Below, in pieces: positions 1 to 10,785 of a stretch of DNA of 64,000 bases. The notes under the pieces were generated by a model. That model saw only the letters and a list, made by a program, of their open reading frames with translations, did not search any database and was not told the origin of the DNA. Each line of letters starts with the position of its first letter. Within the stretch, counting starts at the first letter, position 1. The position numbers and the translations under genes were made by a program. The DNA is from CAWCUU01 sp963798855 (GTDB taxonomy: Bacteria > Gemmatimonadota > Gemmatimonadetes > Longimicrobiales > RSA9), in NCBI GenBank assembly GCA_963798855.1, contig CAWCUU010000001.1, positions 868,001 to 932,000 on the forward strand, in the 5' to 3' direction.

Positions 1-2300
1 TGAGCGGTCGCCCCGAACGGGCGTGGCCGGACGGCGCCGTCCACCACGGAGCGCGGCTCCTGCTGCTGCTCCTGCTGGCCCTGGCAGTGCACCTGCTCTT
101 CCCCGTCGTTCCCGTGCCGGATTTTCCGGTGCTGGAAAAGGGCATGATAGCGGACCAGGACATCATCGCCCGCGTCGGGTTCCCGATTTACAAGAGCGAG
201 TCGGAGCTGAGCCAGCAGCAGACGGAGGCGGCCGCGGGAATTCCTCCATCGTTCCGCTTCCAGCCCGATGCCGCCGAGGCAATGCACTCGCAGGTCACCG
301 GCTTCCTCGCGCGACTGGACAGCGCCGCTGCGGGGAAGCAGCCACCGGACTCCGTCCGGGCGCACCTGGCGAGCGTGCTCCGGGCCTACAACTTCCCGGT
401 CAGCGATGCGGCGGTGGACGTGCTCCGCTCGTCGCGCAGCCGCCGGCTCCTGGGGCGCTCGGTGGACCAGGCGATCGCCGGCGAGATGCCGCGCGGCATC
501 GCGAGCAGCGCCGAGCTGGAGGAAAGCAACGCGCAGCAGCTGCGTATCCATCGACAGGACCGCGACGTGCTGGTGTCGCGAGACTCGGTAGCGACGGGAG
601 CGGACCTTTACGACCGGGCCGGCAGCTACCTGCCATCCGGCACGCCACCGGCGCTGGCGGAGCTGCAGCGGCTGGTCCTGATCCGCTTCTTTCGTCCGAC
701 GCTCACGCTGGACGCGAACGCGACCGAGGAGGCGCGCGACCGGGCGAGGCAGGCGGTTCCGACGATCAAGGGGGACGTCAAGAAGGGCGAGAAGATCATC
801 GGCGCGCACGAGCTCGTCCGGGACGCCGAGCTGGAGCGGCTCCGTGCGTACCGGCAGTACCTCGCCTCGATCGACGAGGACGGCGGCGGGCTCGGCGGCG
901 CGCGCGCGCTCGGCAGCCTGCTCTTCGACCTCACGCTGCTCGCGATGTTCGGCCTGCTGCTGCTCTACTTCCGGCCAAACGTGTACCACGAGTTCCGGCA
1001 GATCCTGTCGATCGGGGTCCTGATCGTGGCGCTCGTCGCAGCAGCGTCCGTGGTCGGTCACAACAACCTGCCGGACGAGCTGATCCCCATTGCGCTGCCC
1101 GCGCTGGTTGTCGCCGCGCTGTGGGATGGCCGGCTCGCGTTGAACTTGGCGCTGGTGCTCGCGCTGCTGATCGGCGGGCAGTCCCCGTTCGGCGGGATCT
1201 CCGTGCTGTTCACCATGGCGGTGGGCGGCGCAGCCGCGGGGCTGAGCGTTCGCGTCGTCCGGCGGCGCAGCCAGACGTGGATCTTCGCGATGATCATCGC
1301 GCTCGCGTACGCGGTGTCCGCGGTCACGCTGGGGCTGCTGCGCTCGCACGATCTGGGGGAGATCGTCCACTCGATCGGCTACGGAAGTGTGAACGCGATC
1401 CTGAGCGGTATCGTGGCGATGGCGGTTCTGCCGCTTTTGGAGGCGTTCACCCGCATCACCACGGACCAGACGCTGCTCGAGCTGTCGGATCTGAACCACC
1501 CGCTGCTGCGGCGGCTCTCGCGCGAGGCGCCGGGTACGTTCTCGCATTCGCTCAGCGTGGCGAATCTGGCCGAGGCGGCCGCACGGGTAATCTCTGCAAA
1601 CGCGCTGCTGACTCGGGTCGGCGTCTATTATCACGATGTCGGCAAGGTGGCGAAGCCGCAGTACTTCATCGAGAACCAGCCGCCGGGGCGCAATCCGCAC
1701 GACAAGCTGAAGCCGCAGAGCTCGGCGGCGATCGTGCGGAACCACGTGCAGGAGGGATTGCGGCTCGCCGGCGAGTACAAGCTGCCCGCGTGCATCCGCG
1801 CGTTCATCGCGGAGCACCACGGCACGCAATCGATCAGCTTCTTCTACGATCGGGCACGCGAGCAGGATCCGGAGGCGAAGCTCGATCCGGCGCAGTTCGC
1901 GTATCCGGGACCGCGGCCACAGTCGAAGGAGACGGCGATCGCGATGCTGGCGGACTCAGTCGAATCGGCGGCCAGGGTGCTTCCCGACCCGACGCCGGAG
2001 CGGATCCGCGAGCTGGTCGACCGGATCGTGGCCGGCAAGATGCGGCTGGGGCAGCTGGACGAGGCGCCGCTGACGCTGCGCGAGATCACGGAGATCAAGA
2101 GCGCCTTCGCCGCCGTGCTTTCCGGCATGTACCACCACCGGATCGATTATCCTTCCACCCCCGGCTTCGGGCCGAACGACCGGACGGGAGACGGCCGCGC
2201 CGCGAGCGGAGGGCCTCAGCCCGTGGCCACGCGGCAGCGCGAGGAGGGCGTCGCGGAGGCCGCCGCGGCACCCGGCGGCCCCCCGTCGCGCGAGGACTGA
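1..2300 (+). CDS. pgpH: PgpH-like 7TM-HD cyclic di-AMP phosphodiesterase (first base of start codon outside window)
   Basis: Membrane phosphodiesterase of the 7TMR-HD family; characterised members hydrolyse cyclic di-AMP. The reading frame is open from the first bases. The TG at positions 1-2 would complete an ATG or GTG whose first base lies just outside, and TGA at 1-3 would be the stop of an overlapping upstream gene, so the protein is about 766 aa and nearly complete. A Leu-rich membrane segment lies at the N-terminus (around residue 20), followed by an extracytoplasmic region, a block of membrane helices (about residues 300-470) and a C-terminal HD domain. Visible HD ligands are SHSLS, YYHDVGK (H545/D546) and AEHHG. 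It ends in a low-complexity tail. ybeY follows with a 1-nt overlap, the usual phoH-pgpH-ybeY order. Family call firm; c-di-AMP specificity is by homology. Confidence 0.9.
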   Translation, partial: SGRPERAWPDGAVHHGARLLLLLLLALAVHLLFPVVPVPDFPVLEKGMIADQDIIARVGFPIYKSESELSQQQTEAAAGIPPSFRFQPDAAEAMHSQVTGFLARLDSAAAGKQPPDSVRAHLASVLRAYNFPVSDAAVDVLRSSRSRRLLGRSVDQAIAGEMPRGIASSAELEESNAQQLRIHRQDRDVLVSRDSVATGADLYDRAGSYLPSGTPPALAELQRLVLIRFFRPTLTLDANATEEARDRARQAVPTIKGDVKKGEKIIGAHELVRDAELERLRAYRQYLASIDEDGGGLGGARALGSLLFDLTLLAMFGLLLLYFRPNVYHEFRQILSIGVLIVALVAAASVVGHNNLPDELIPIALPALVVAALWDGRLALNLALVLALLIGGQSPFGGISVLFTMAVGGAAAGLSVRVVRRRSQTWIFAMIIALAYAVSAVTLGLLRSHDLGEIVHSIGYGSVNAILSGIVAMAVLPLLEAFTRITTDQTLLELSDLNHPLLRRLSREAPGTFSHSLSVANLAEAAARVISANALLTRVGVYYHDVGKVAKPQYFIENQPPGRNPHDKLKPQSSAAIVRNHVQEGLRLAGEYKLPACIRAFIAEHHGTQSISFFYDRAREQDPEAKLDPAQFAYPGPRPQSKETAIAMLADSVESAARVLPDPTPERIRELVDRIVAGKMRLGQLDEAPLTLREITEIKSAFAAVLSGMYHHRIDYPSTPGFGPNDRTGDGRAASGGPQPVATRQREEGVAEAAAAPGGPPSRED

Positions 2301-2773
2301 TGCCGCTCCGCGTCGGGCTGACCCGGCGCGCGGAGCTGGGACCGGAGCTCTCGGCGCGGGACGCACGCCAGCTGCTACCCGCCGCGGCGCGCGCGGTCCT
2401 GCGTGCGCACGGACACCGCCGGGCCGAGGTCTCACTCACCCTCCTGGACAATGCCGCGATTCGGCGACTCAACGCCGACTGGCTCGGCCACGATCGCCCG
2501 ACCGACGTCATCGCGTTCGCGCTTCACGCCTCGGGTGAGGCGCCGCTCGGCGACGTCTACGTCGGCGTGGAGCAGGCGCGCAGACAGGCGGCGGATCACG
2601 CGATACCGTTGCGCGAGGAGCTGGTGCGGCTCACGGTGCATGGCACCCTGCACGTGCTCGGACACGATCATCCCGCCGGCCGGGAGCGGGAGCGTAGCGA
2701 AATGTGGCAGCTGCAGGAGCGGATCGTTCGCGACGTCCTGGACCGCTGTGACCGGGAGAGGGGATCGGCATGA
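2300..2773 (+). CDS. ybeY: Endoribonuclease YbeY (rRNA maturation)
   Basis: Single-strand endoribonuclease needed for 16S rRNA 3' maturation and ribosome quality control, cytoplasmic. The 157-aa protein carries the UPF0054 signature HGTLHVLGHDH, with the three metal-binding histidines near residues 114-124, preceded by the conserved RPTDVIAF segment. Start ATG at 2300 shares its A with the TGA of the upstream HD-phosphohydrolase, and its own stop overlaps the next ATG, so translation is probably coupled. Length is normal for the family. Confidence 0.95.
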   Translation: MPLRVGLTRRAELGPELSARDARQLLPAAARAVLRAHGHRRAEVSLTLLDNAAIRRLNADWLGHDRPTDVIAFALHASGEAPLGDVYVGVEQARRQAADHAIPLREELVRLTVHGTLHVLGHDHPAGRERERSEMWQLQERIVRDVLDRCDRERGSA

Positions 2774-3420
2774 GCTGGCCAGAGGGCGGCCGTATCCTGC
2801 GGCGGCGGCTGATCGCCGGGCTGATCGTCATTGCGCCCGCGGGCGTGACCGCCTTCGTGCTCGTGAAGATCTTCCAGTGGCTCGACGGGATCCTCGGTCG
2901 CTTCCTTTACCGAGCCCTGCACCGCTCCGTGCCGGGGCTCGGGCTGCTCGCGCTGGTGGTGCTGCTCTTCCTGGTGGGATGGCTGGCCGAGCGCGCGCTC
3001 GGTGCTCGGCTGCTCTCGTTCTGGCATGCCTGGCTCGAGAGGATTCCCGTCGCGCGACGCGTCTACAACGCGAGCAATCGCATCGTCCGAACAATGTTCA
3101 CCGGCACGCGCGGCGCGTTTCGGGAGGTGGTCCTCGTCGAGTACCCATCGGACGGACGGTGGTCCATCGGCTTTCTCGCCGGTGACGCACCCAGCGCCGT
3201 TCCGGGGCGATCGGGGCCCTTGGTCTCGGTCTTCGTGCCCACTACGCCGAATCCGACCTCCGGCTGGCTGGTGATCGTGCCACGCGACCGCGTCGTGCCG
3301 CTCGCCGTGACACTCGAGGAGGCATTCACCTACATCCTCTCGGCCGGCGCGGTCGCACCTGCCGACGCCACGGATCCGGGGACGGAGGCCGTGCCCGCGG
3401 CGCCAGGAGAGACCGGGTGA
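2770..3420 (+). CDS. DUF502 family membrane protein
   Basis: 216-aa protein of the DUF502 family, function unknown. Two membrane segments lie near the N-terminus (about residues 15-35 and 55-75), followed by the conserved NRIVRTMFTG and FVPTTPNPTSGW stretches and a soluble C-terminal part. Start ATG overlaps the ybeY stop (ATGA), and its TGA overlaps the GTG of the downstream mgtE, so it belongs to the same operon. The tail after about residue 195 is Pro/Ala-rich and probably disordered. No reaction is inferred. Confidence 0.85.
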   Translation: MSWPEGGRILRRRLIAGLIVIAPAGVTAFVLVKIFQWLDGILGRFLYRALHRSVPGLGLLALVVLLFLVGWLAERALGARLLSFWHAWLERIPVARRVYNASNRIVRTMFTGTRGAFREVVLVEYPSDGRWSIGFLAGDAPSAVPGRSGPLVSVFVPTTPNPTSGWLVIVPRDRVVPLAVTLEEAFTYILSAGAVAPADATDPGTEAVPAAPGETG

Positions 3421-4781
3421 GCGCCGAGCCGCAGCTCGAAGCGGAGCGGCAGCGTCTCGAGCACGCGCGGGCCCTGCTCGAGTCCGGCGATACGGCGGCT
3501 CTGAGCGAATACGTCTCCGAGTTCCACGCGAGCGACGTGGCCGACATCCTGGAGGCGCTCGAGGAGCCGGACCGGATCCGGCTGCTGGAGGTGCTTCCGG
3601 CGGAGGTCGCCTCCGAGGCGCTGGCCGAGATGGAGAGGGAGGAGCGGCCGCAGGAGATCCTGGCCTCGCTCCAGCCGGAGCGGATCGGCGAGCTGATCGC
3701 CACGCTTCCGGACGATGACGCCGTCGATCTGATCGGCGAGCTGGAGCCGGCGGATCAGGCTCGCGTGCTCGCCTCGCTGCCGCGGATGGAGGCCTCGGAG
3801 CTCCGCCGCCTGCTGCAGTACGACGAGGAGTCGGCGGGCGGCATCATGACGACGGAGCTCGTCGCGGTGCCCGCGCGTCTCACCGCATCCGAGGCGCTCG
3901 ACGAGGTGCGGCGTCAGGCACGGGGGATCGGGCAGGACTTCTACACCATCTTCGTCGTGGACGGGCTGCAGCGCCTGCTCGGCACCATCTCGCTGCAGGA
4001 GCTGGTGTTGGCGGAATCGGACGCGAGCATCGCCGAGCTCGTGGAGGATCCGGTCGCGGTCGTGCCGGTCGAGATAGACCAGGAGGAGGTCGGCCGCATG
4101 ATGGCTCGCTACAACCTGCCTTCGATTCCCGTGGTGGGCCCGGGCAACGTGCTGCTCGGGCGGATCACCTGGGACGACGTCATGGACGTGATCGAGGCCG
4201 AGCAGACGGAGGACATCCTGCGCCTCGGCGGTGTGACCGCCGACGAGGAGATCCGCGGTGGTTGGCCGGAGGCCGTGCGCAGCCGCCTGCCCTGGCTGTT
4301 CATCAATCTCGGCACGGCCGTCCTGGCGGCGCTCGTCGTGGTGGCATTCCAGGCCACGATCCAGCAGGCCGCTCTGCTGGCGGCGATCATGCCCGTCATC
4401 GCCGGCATGGGCGGCAACGCGGCGACCCAGACGCTCGCCGTCACGGTGCGGCGCCTCGCACTCGGCGAGGACACGGTGGAGCAGCGCTGGGGCGTGGTCG
4501 GCAAGGAGATCGTGGTCGGCCTGATCAACGGCCTGGTGCTCGGCACGTCTGCGGGGCTGCTCAGCTACTGGTGGCTCGGCAGCTACGACCTCGGCTTCGT
4601 CGTGCTGCTCGCGATGTGGGGGAACCTCATCATCGCCTCTCTGGGCGGCGCGTTCGTTCCGATCCTGCTCGACCGCATCGGGATCGATCCGGCCGTCGCC
4701 TCCTCCGTCTTCGTCACGACGCTGACCAATGTGGGCGGGTTCTTCCTGCTCCTGGGCCTCGCGACCAAGATCCTGCTATGA
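3417..4781 (+). CDS. mgtE: Magnesium transporter MgtE
   Basis: Mg2+ channel of the MgtE/SLC41 family in the inner membrane. The 454-aa protein has the canonical order: MgtE N-domain of helical repeats (residues about 1-130), two CBS domains (about 130-260) that sense Mg2+ in studied homologues, and a C-terminal pore of five helices with the conserved GMGGNAATQTLAV segment near residue 325. It starts at a GTG that overlaps the stop of the DUF502 gene (GTGA) and ends overlapping the next ATG. Family length and architecture are normal. Confidence 0.95.
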   Translation: MSAEPQLEAERQRLEHARALLESGDTAALSEYVSEFHASDVADILEALEEPDRIRLLEVLPAEVASEALAEMEREERPQEILASLQPERIGELIATLPDDDAVDLIGELEPADQARVLASLPRMEASELRRLLQYDEESAGGIMTTELVAVPARLTASEALDEVRRQARGIGQDFYTIFVVDGLQRLLGTISLQELVLAESDASIAELVEDPVAVVPVEIDQEEVGRMMARYNLPSIPVVGPGNVLLGRITWDDVMDVIEAEQTEDILRLGGVTADEEIRGGWPEAVRSRLPWLFINLGTAVLAALVVVAFQATIQQAALLAAIMPVIAGMGGNAATQTLAVTVRRLALGEDTVEQRWGVVGKEIVVGLINGLVLGTSAGLLSYWWLGSYDLGFVVLLAMWGNLIIASLGGAFVPILLDRIGIDPAVASSVFVTTLTNVGGFFLLLGLATKILL

Positions 4782-6457
4782 CGCGCTCCGGCCGCGCGTT
4801 CGCCGTGACGCGGCGGCTCGTCCCGTTCGTCTTCGCCTTTCTCCGTGATCGCAGGCGCTGGATCCTGTTCGGGCGACCCCGTCCGCTACCGGTCGAGGCG
4901 CACCGCAGGCGGGCGGAGCGGCTGACCACGGCGATCGCCTCACTCGGGCCCACCTTCATCAAGCTGGCGCAGGTATTCAGCGCGCGGGCGGACATCCTGC
5001 CCGAGCCGTACCTCAGCGCGGTAGGGCGGCTTCAGGATCGGGTGCCGCCGGAGCCGCCCGGCGCGATCGAGACGGTGATCCGCGCCGAGCTCGGCCGCGA
5101 CGCGGGCGAGCTCTTCGAGACGTTCGACACAAAGCCGATCGCGGCGGCGAGCCTCGGCCAGGTGCACCGCGCCAGCGTGGACGGAAGGCCCGTCGCGGTG
5201 AAGGTCCTTCGGCCCGGAGTCGAAGACCTGGTCGCGCTCGACCTCGACATCTCGTTCCGCGTCCTGTTCCTGCTGAACGTGCTCTTCCCGAACCACCACG
5301 TGCGGGCGCTCACGACGGTCGTGCGCGAGTTCAGCGTGCGGATCCGCGAGGAGATGGATTTCCGCCAGGAGCAGCAGCATATCGAGCGCTTCCAGCGGAA
5401 CTTCGGGAGCGACCGGAGAGTGCGCGCTCCGGCCGTACACCCGGCGTTCACCAGCCGGAGGGTGCTGGTGACGGAGTGGGTCGACGGCGACAAGGTCGAC
5501 GCGCTCGCTGATCGCTTCGCCGCCGGCGATCTGCAGTTCGGACGGCTCATGGAGACGCTGACCGAGATCTACCTGCAGATGACGCTGGTGGACGGCTTCC
5601 TCCACGCCGATCCGCATCCCGGCAACATCCTGGTGGACCGCGAGGGCGTGCTCGTCTTCCTGGACTGGGGCATGGTCGTGCAGCTCGACCGCGGCACGCG
5701 CGACCACATCCTGAGGCTCTCGCTGGCCGCGGGCCGTGACGACCTGGACGGCATGATCGCGGAGATGTACGAGCTGGGGATGATCGATCCCGACATCTCC
5801 CGCGGCGACATCCGCGAGGCCGCGGGAGAGATCCTCTCGATCGTCGACCGCGCGCGCGAGCTCGGTCCGAAGCGCATTCAGGAGATGGTGCAGGACATCC
5901 TGGACACGTTCTATACCTGGCCGCTCATTCTGCCGCGGGAGCTCGTCTATTTCTTTCGCGCAGCCGCGCTGCTGGAGGGGATCGGCTTCCGCTACGAGCC
6001 GCACTTCCACGGTCTCAACACGGCCCGGGCCGTGGTGCGCCGCATGCGCGGCGAGTTGATCCGCTCCGGTGGAGTGAGCGATGCCGGGACCCTCCTGCGG
6101 CGTGTATTCGGCGGGACCGGGGCTGCCTTCAGCGCCGTGCCTGAGCTGCTACGCCGCGCGGAGCGAGAAGAGTTCCGCGTCCGCGTCCACCCTCAGGACA
6201 TCAGAACGGGCGAGCGCTTCCTGCTGCTCCAGGTGCGCAGAGTGCTGCTCAGCATCTTCGCGCTGGGTGCCGCGCTCATCGCCTCGATCACATTCATCGC
6301 GTTGCGCAACGTCTGGCTCCTCGGTGCCGGGCTGCTGCTGTCGCTCGGCATGTTCGTGATCGTGTTCGTGCTGCCCACTCACCTGCTGGAGAACCCGCTG
6401 CGACACGTCCGGGGTCTGAGACCGCGGGGGGAGTCGCTGCCGCCCCGCCGTGAGTGA
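4778..6457 (+). CDS. ABC1/UbiB family atypical kinase
   Basis: 559-aa member of the UbiB/COQ8 (ABC1) family, associated with isoprenoid-quinone synthesis or lipid homeostasis. Visible elements are the Ala-rich loop AAASLGQVH, VAVKVLRPG with the catalytic Lys, HADPHPGNI, and the metal-binding LDWGM in place of the common DFG. The signature usually written KxGQ reads KLAQ in TFIKLAQVFSARADIL. Two membrane helices lie at the C-terminus (about residues 485-540), as in many UbiB proteins. ATG 4778 overlaps the mgtE stop, so it is the last gene of the operon. Whether it serves menaquinone or ubiquinone metabolism cannot be told from this window. Confidence 0.9.
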   Translation: MTRSGRAFAVTRRLVPFVFAFLRDRRRWILFGRPRPLPVEAHRRRAERLTTAIASLGPTFIKLAQVFSARADILPEPYLSAVGRLQDRVPPEPPGAIETVIRAELGRDAGELFETFDTKPIAAASLGQVHRASVDGRPVAVKVLRPGVEDLVALDLDISFRVLFLLNVLFPNHHVRALTTVVREFSVRIREEMDFRQEQQHIERFQRNFGSDRRVRAPAVHPAFTSRRVLVTEWVDGDKVDALADRFAAGDLQFGRLMETLTEIYLQMTLVDGFLHADPHPGNILVDREGVLVFLDWGMVVQLDRGTRDHILRLSLAAGRDDLDGMIAEMYELGMIDPDISRGDIREAAGEILSIVDRARELGPKRIQEMVQDILDTFYTWPLILPRELVYFFRAAALLEGIGFRYEPHFHGLNTARAVVRRMRGELIRSGGVSDAGTLLRRVFGGTGAAFSAVPELLRRAEREEFRVRVHPQDIRTGERFLLLQVRRVLLSIFALGAALIASITFIALRNVWLLGAGLLLSLGMFVIVFVLPTHLLENPLRHVRGLRPRGESLPPRRE

Positions 6458-6489
6458 GCCGGTGCCGCGGGTTCGGCGCTTGTGGCGAT

Positions 6490-6519
6490 TTGACACTCTT
6501 CCGCGGCGCGCGGCATCTT
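6490..6519 (+). promoter_or_regulatory. Probable promoter of meaB with leaderless start
   Basis: TTGACA at 6490-6495, 18-nt spacer, CATCTT at 6514-6519. The ATG at 6527 lies 7 nt after this -10-like hexamer, where transcription would be expected to start, so the mRNA would have essentially no leader. There is no Shine-Dalgarno sequence. Spacing and motifs are read directly; leaderless initiation is inferred. Confidence 0.5.
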
Positions 6520-6526
6520 GCCAGGC

Positions 6527-7633
6527 ATGACCGCACCCGTTTCCGACGGCGGCCAGGCGCGCTTGCTGGACGAGCTCCGAGCCGGTCGCCGGACCGCCCT
6601 GGCTCGCGTGATCTCCATCGTCGAGGACGGCCGCGACGGCTACCAGCAGCTGCTTGACGCGCTGCACCCGGGGACGGGGCGCGCGCATCGGATCGGCATT
6701 ACCGGCCCCCCCGGCGCGGGAAAATCGACACTCACAACCGGTCTCATCGCGCACTATCGCGCCCGCCAGGAGAGCGTCGGCATCGTGGCGGTCGATCCGA
6801 GCTCGCCGTTCACAGGCGGGGCGCTCCTCGGTGACAGGATTCGGATGAACGAGCTCGCGACGGACCCCGGTGTCTTCATCCGCTCCATGGCGACCCGTGG
6901 CTCGGTCGGCGGTCTCGCCCTGACGACGCGCGAGGTCGCCGACGTCATGGATGCGTTCGGCTTCGCACGCGTGATCCTGGAAACGGTCGGCGTAGGACAG
7001 TCGGAGCTCAATGTCGCGGCGGCGGCGGATACGACCGTCGTCGTGCTGGTGCCGGAGTCCGGAGACTCCGTGCAGGCGATGAAAGCCGGGCTCATGGAAA
7101 TCTCCGACATATTCGTCGTCAACAAGGCCGATCGCCCGGGCGCTGCCCGCCTGGCCCGTGAGGTCGAGATGATGCTGAACCTGAGGGCGGGCAGGGCGTT
7201 CCGCAGCGTGCCGGCGCACCACGGCGCGCGCGGGAGCGGGGTGGGCGGCGGCGCCGCGGCCGGCCGGGTGGCGCATTCCGCGGGCAAGCCTGCGACGGAT
7301 GTCGCGGCAGGCGAGCCAGCCGAGGGCGCCCGGACGGCCGAGCCCTGGGAGATTCCGGTCCTGCCCACTACGGCGGAGAGCGGCGAGGGGGTGGAGGAGC
7401 TGGCGGAGATCATCGAGCGACATCGCGAGTGGCTGAAGGCATCGGGCGAGCTCACGCGGCGCCGCAGGGCGCGGGCGGCGGATCGAGTCAGGCAGGCCGT
7501 CGAGCGGGAGATCCGCCGCCGGGCCTGGGACGAGGGGCAGCGGCTCCTGGACGAAGCATTGCCGGGACTGGAGTCCGGCGCGGAGTCGCCGTACCGGGTG
7601 GCGGCGCGAATCGTGCGCGCCGTGACGGGGTAA
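6527..7633 (+). CDS. meaB: Methylmalonyl-CoA mutase-associated G3E GTPase MeaB/ArgK
   Basis: GTPase chaperone that loads and protects the adenosylcobalamin mutase. The 368-aa protein has Walker A GPPGAGKST (about residues 61-69), VAVDPSSPFTGGALLGDRIRM, ETVGVGQSE and NKAD. Between the GTPase core and the C-terminal dimerisation arm is a Gly/Ala-rich insertion (about residues 225-270) not present in compact homologues. A TTG at 6518 would add three residues, but ATG 6527 sits at the expected transcription start of the TTGACA/CATCTT promoter and is preferred. The mutase large subunit follows 50 nt downstream, fitting the role. Confidence 0.93.
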   Translation: MTAPVSDGGQARLLDELRAGRRTALARVISIVEDGRDGYQQLLDALHPGTGRAHRIGITGPPGAGKSTLTTGLIAHYRARQESVGIVAVDPSSPFTGGALLGDRIRMNELATDPGVFIRSMATRGSVGGLALTTREVADVMDAFGFARVILETVGVGQSELNVAAAADTTVVVLVPESGDSVQAMKAGLMEISDIFVVNKADRPGAARLAREVEMMLNLRAGRAFRSVPAHHGARGSGVGGGAAAGRVAHSAGKPATDVAAGEPAEGARTAEPWEIPVLPTTAESGEGVEELAEIIERHREWLKASGELTRRRRARAADRVRQAVEREIRRRAWDEGQRLLDEALPGLESGAESPYRVAARIVRAVTG

Positions 7634-7683
7634 TCCAGGCCGGAGAGCGACGTCGAAGTGACCCGAGCGCGGAAGTCTGAGCC

Positions 7684-9402
<1,719 letters not shown>

Positions 9403-9432
9403 TGCGCCGGCCCGACGCGCCGCGCTGAACCC

Positions 9433-10785
9433 ATGGAGCCCGCCCCCTTATCCGCCGGGCAGATCCTCGTCCGGCTCGCGATCGTCCTGGCGCTCGTCCT
9501 CGCGAACGGCTTCTTCGTCGCGGCGGAGTTCGGACTGGTCACCGCCCGGCGCACGCGCATCGACGCGCTCGCTCGCGGCGGCAACTGGCGCGGCAGACTG
9601 GCGCGCGCGGCGATCGAGCGGCTCGACCTCTATCTTTCAGCCTGCCAGCTCGGGATCACGCTGGCGTCGATCGCGCTCGGCTTTGTCGGTGAAGCGACGC
9701 TGGCCTCCATGTTCATCCAGGGGTTCGGTGGCCTGCCCGATCCGTGGGCGGTGGTTGCGTCTCACGGCGTCTCGCTCGCGCTCGCCTACATTGCGATCAC
9801 CGTCCTGCACATCGTGCTCGGGGAGCAGGCGCCGAAGTACGTGGCGATCCTCTTCCCCGAAGGCGTGACGGTGAGCGTGGCGGTCCCGCTCACGGTCTTC
9901 ACCCGCGTGTTCGCGCCCTTCATCTACCTGCTCAACGGATCTACGAACCAGCTGCTCCGGCTGTTCGGACTGCGCGCGCCGCAGGAGGGCGAGCGGGTGC
10001 ACCGGCCGGAGGAGATCGAGATGCTCGTGGCGCAGAGCTACGAGCACGGGTTGATGACGAACGAGCCCGTCGAGATGATCCGCGGGATCTTCGACCTCTC
10101 CGAGACGGCCGCCGGTGAGATCATGACACCGCGCACGGACATCTTCGCGCTCCCCCAGGATGCGACGCTGGCGGAGGCGACGGAGCTGATCCTGGACGCG
10201 GGTCATTCCCGCATCCCGGTCTATCGCGACTCGATCGACGAGATCGTCGGCCTGATCCTGGCCCGCGACGTGTGGCGGGCCGAGCGGCAGGGGCTGATGG
10301 AGCTCGCTCCACTCATCCGCGAGCTGCCGTTCGTGCCCGACAGCAAGCCGATCGAAGACCTGCTGCGCGAGATGCAGTCGAAGCGGGTCCACATGGTCGC
10401 GGTGGTGGACGAATTCGGCGGCACCGCCGGCATCGTGACGCTCGAGGACGTCGTCGAGGAAATCGTGGGAGAGATCCAGGACGAGCACGAGGAGCTGGAG
10501 GCGCCGCCGATCGTCGAGACGGAGTCGGGTCCGATCTTCCTCGATGGTGCCGTCCCGCTCGCCGAGCTGAACGACCGTTACGCGCTCTCGCTGCCGGAAG
10601 ACGACTTCACCACGGTCGGCGGCTTCGTGATGGGCCGCCTCGGCCGCGTGCCGCACGGCGGGGAAGAGATCGCATTCGACAAGGGGCGCATGGAGGTGAT
10701 CGCGATGGACGGTCGGCGCATCGAGCGCGTCGCCCTGATCCTCGAACCGCCGATGGACGCGCCGTCCGATGAAGGCTCCGAGTGA
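9433..10785 (+). CDS. CNNM/CorC family membrane protein (hemolysin-like, DUF21-CBS-CorC_HlyC)
   Basis: 450-aa membrane protein of the CNNM/CorC family, whose studied members take part in Mg2+ or Co2+ efflux. Order seen: DUF21 transmembrane region (residues about 1-190), with the conserved ANGFFVAAEFGLV start and PKYVAILFPE, then two CBS domains (about 205-330, MTPRTDIFAL and DEFGGTAGIVTLEDVVEEIVG), and a C-terminal CorC_HlyC domain with TVGGFVMGRLGRVP. The older name hemolysin C is historical. It sits within the methylmalonyl-CoA block without an obvious functional link; its stop overlaps the following methyltransferase. Confidence 0.9.
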   Translation: MEPAPLSAGQILVRLAIVLALVLANGFFVAAEFGLVTARRTRIDALARGGNWRGRLARAAIERLDLYLSACQLGITLASIALGFVGEATLASMFIQGFGGLPDPWAVVASHGVSLALAYIAITVLHIVLGEQAPKYVAILFPEGVTVSVAVPLTVFTRVFAPFIYLLNGSTNQLLRLFGLRAPQEGERVHRPEEIEMLVAQSYEHGLMTNEPVEMIRGIFDLSETAAGEIMTPRTDIFALPQDATLAEATELILDAGHSRIPVYRDSIDEIVGLILARDVWRAERQGLMELAPLIRELPFVPDSKPIEDLLREMQSKRVHMVAVVDEFGGTAGIVTLEDVVEEIVGEIQDEHEELEAPPIVETESGPIFLDGAVPLAELNDRYALSLPEDDFTTVGGFVMGRLGRVPHGGEEIAFDKGRMEVIAMDGRRIERVALILEPPMDAPSDEGSE

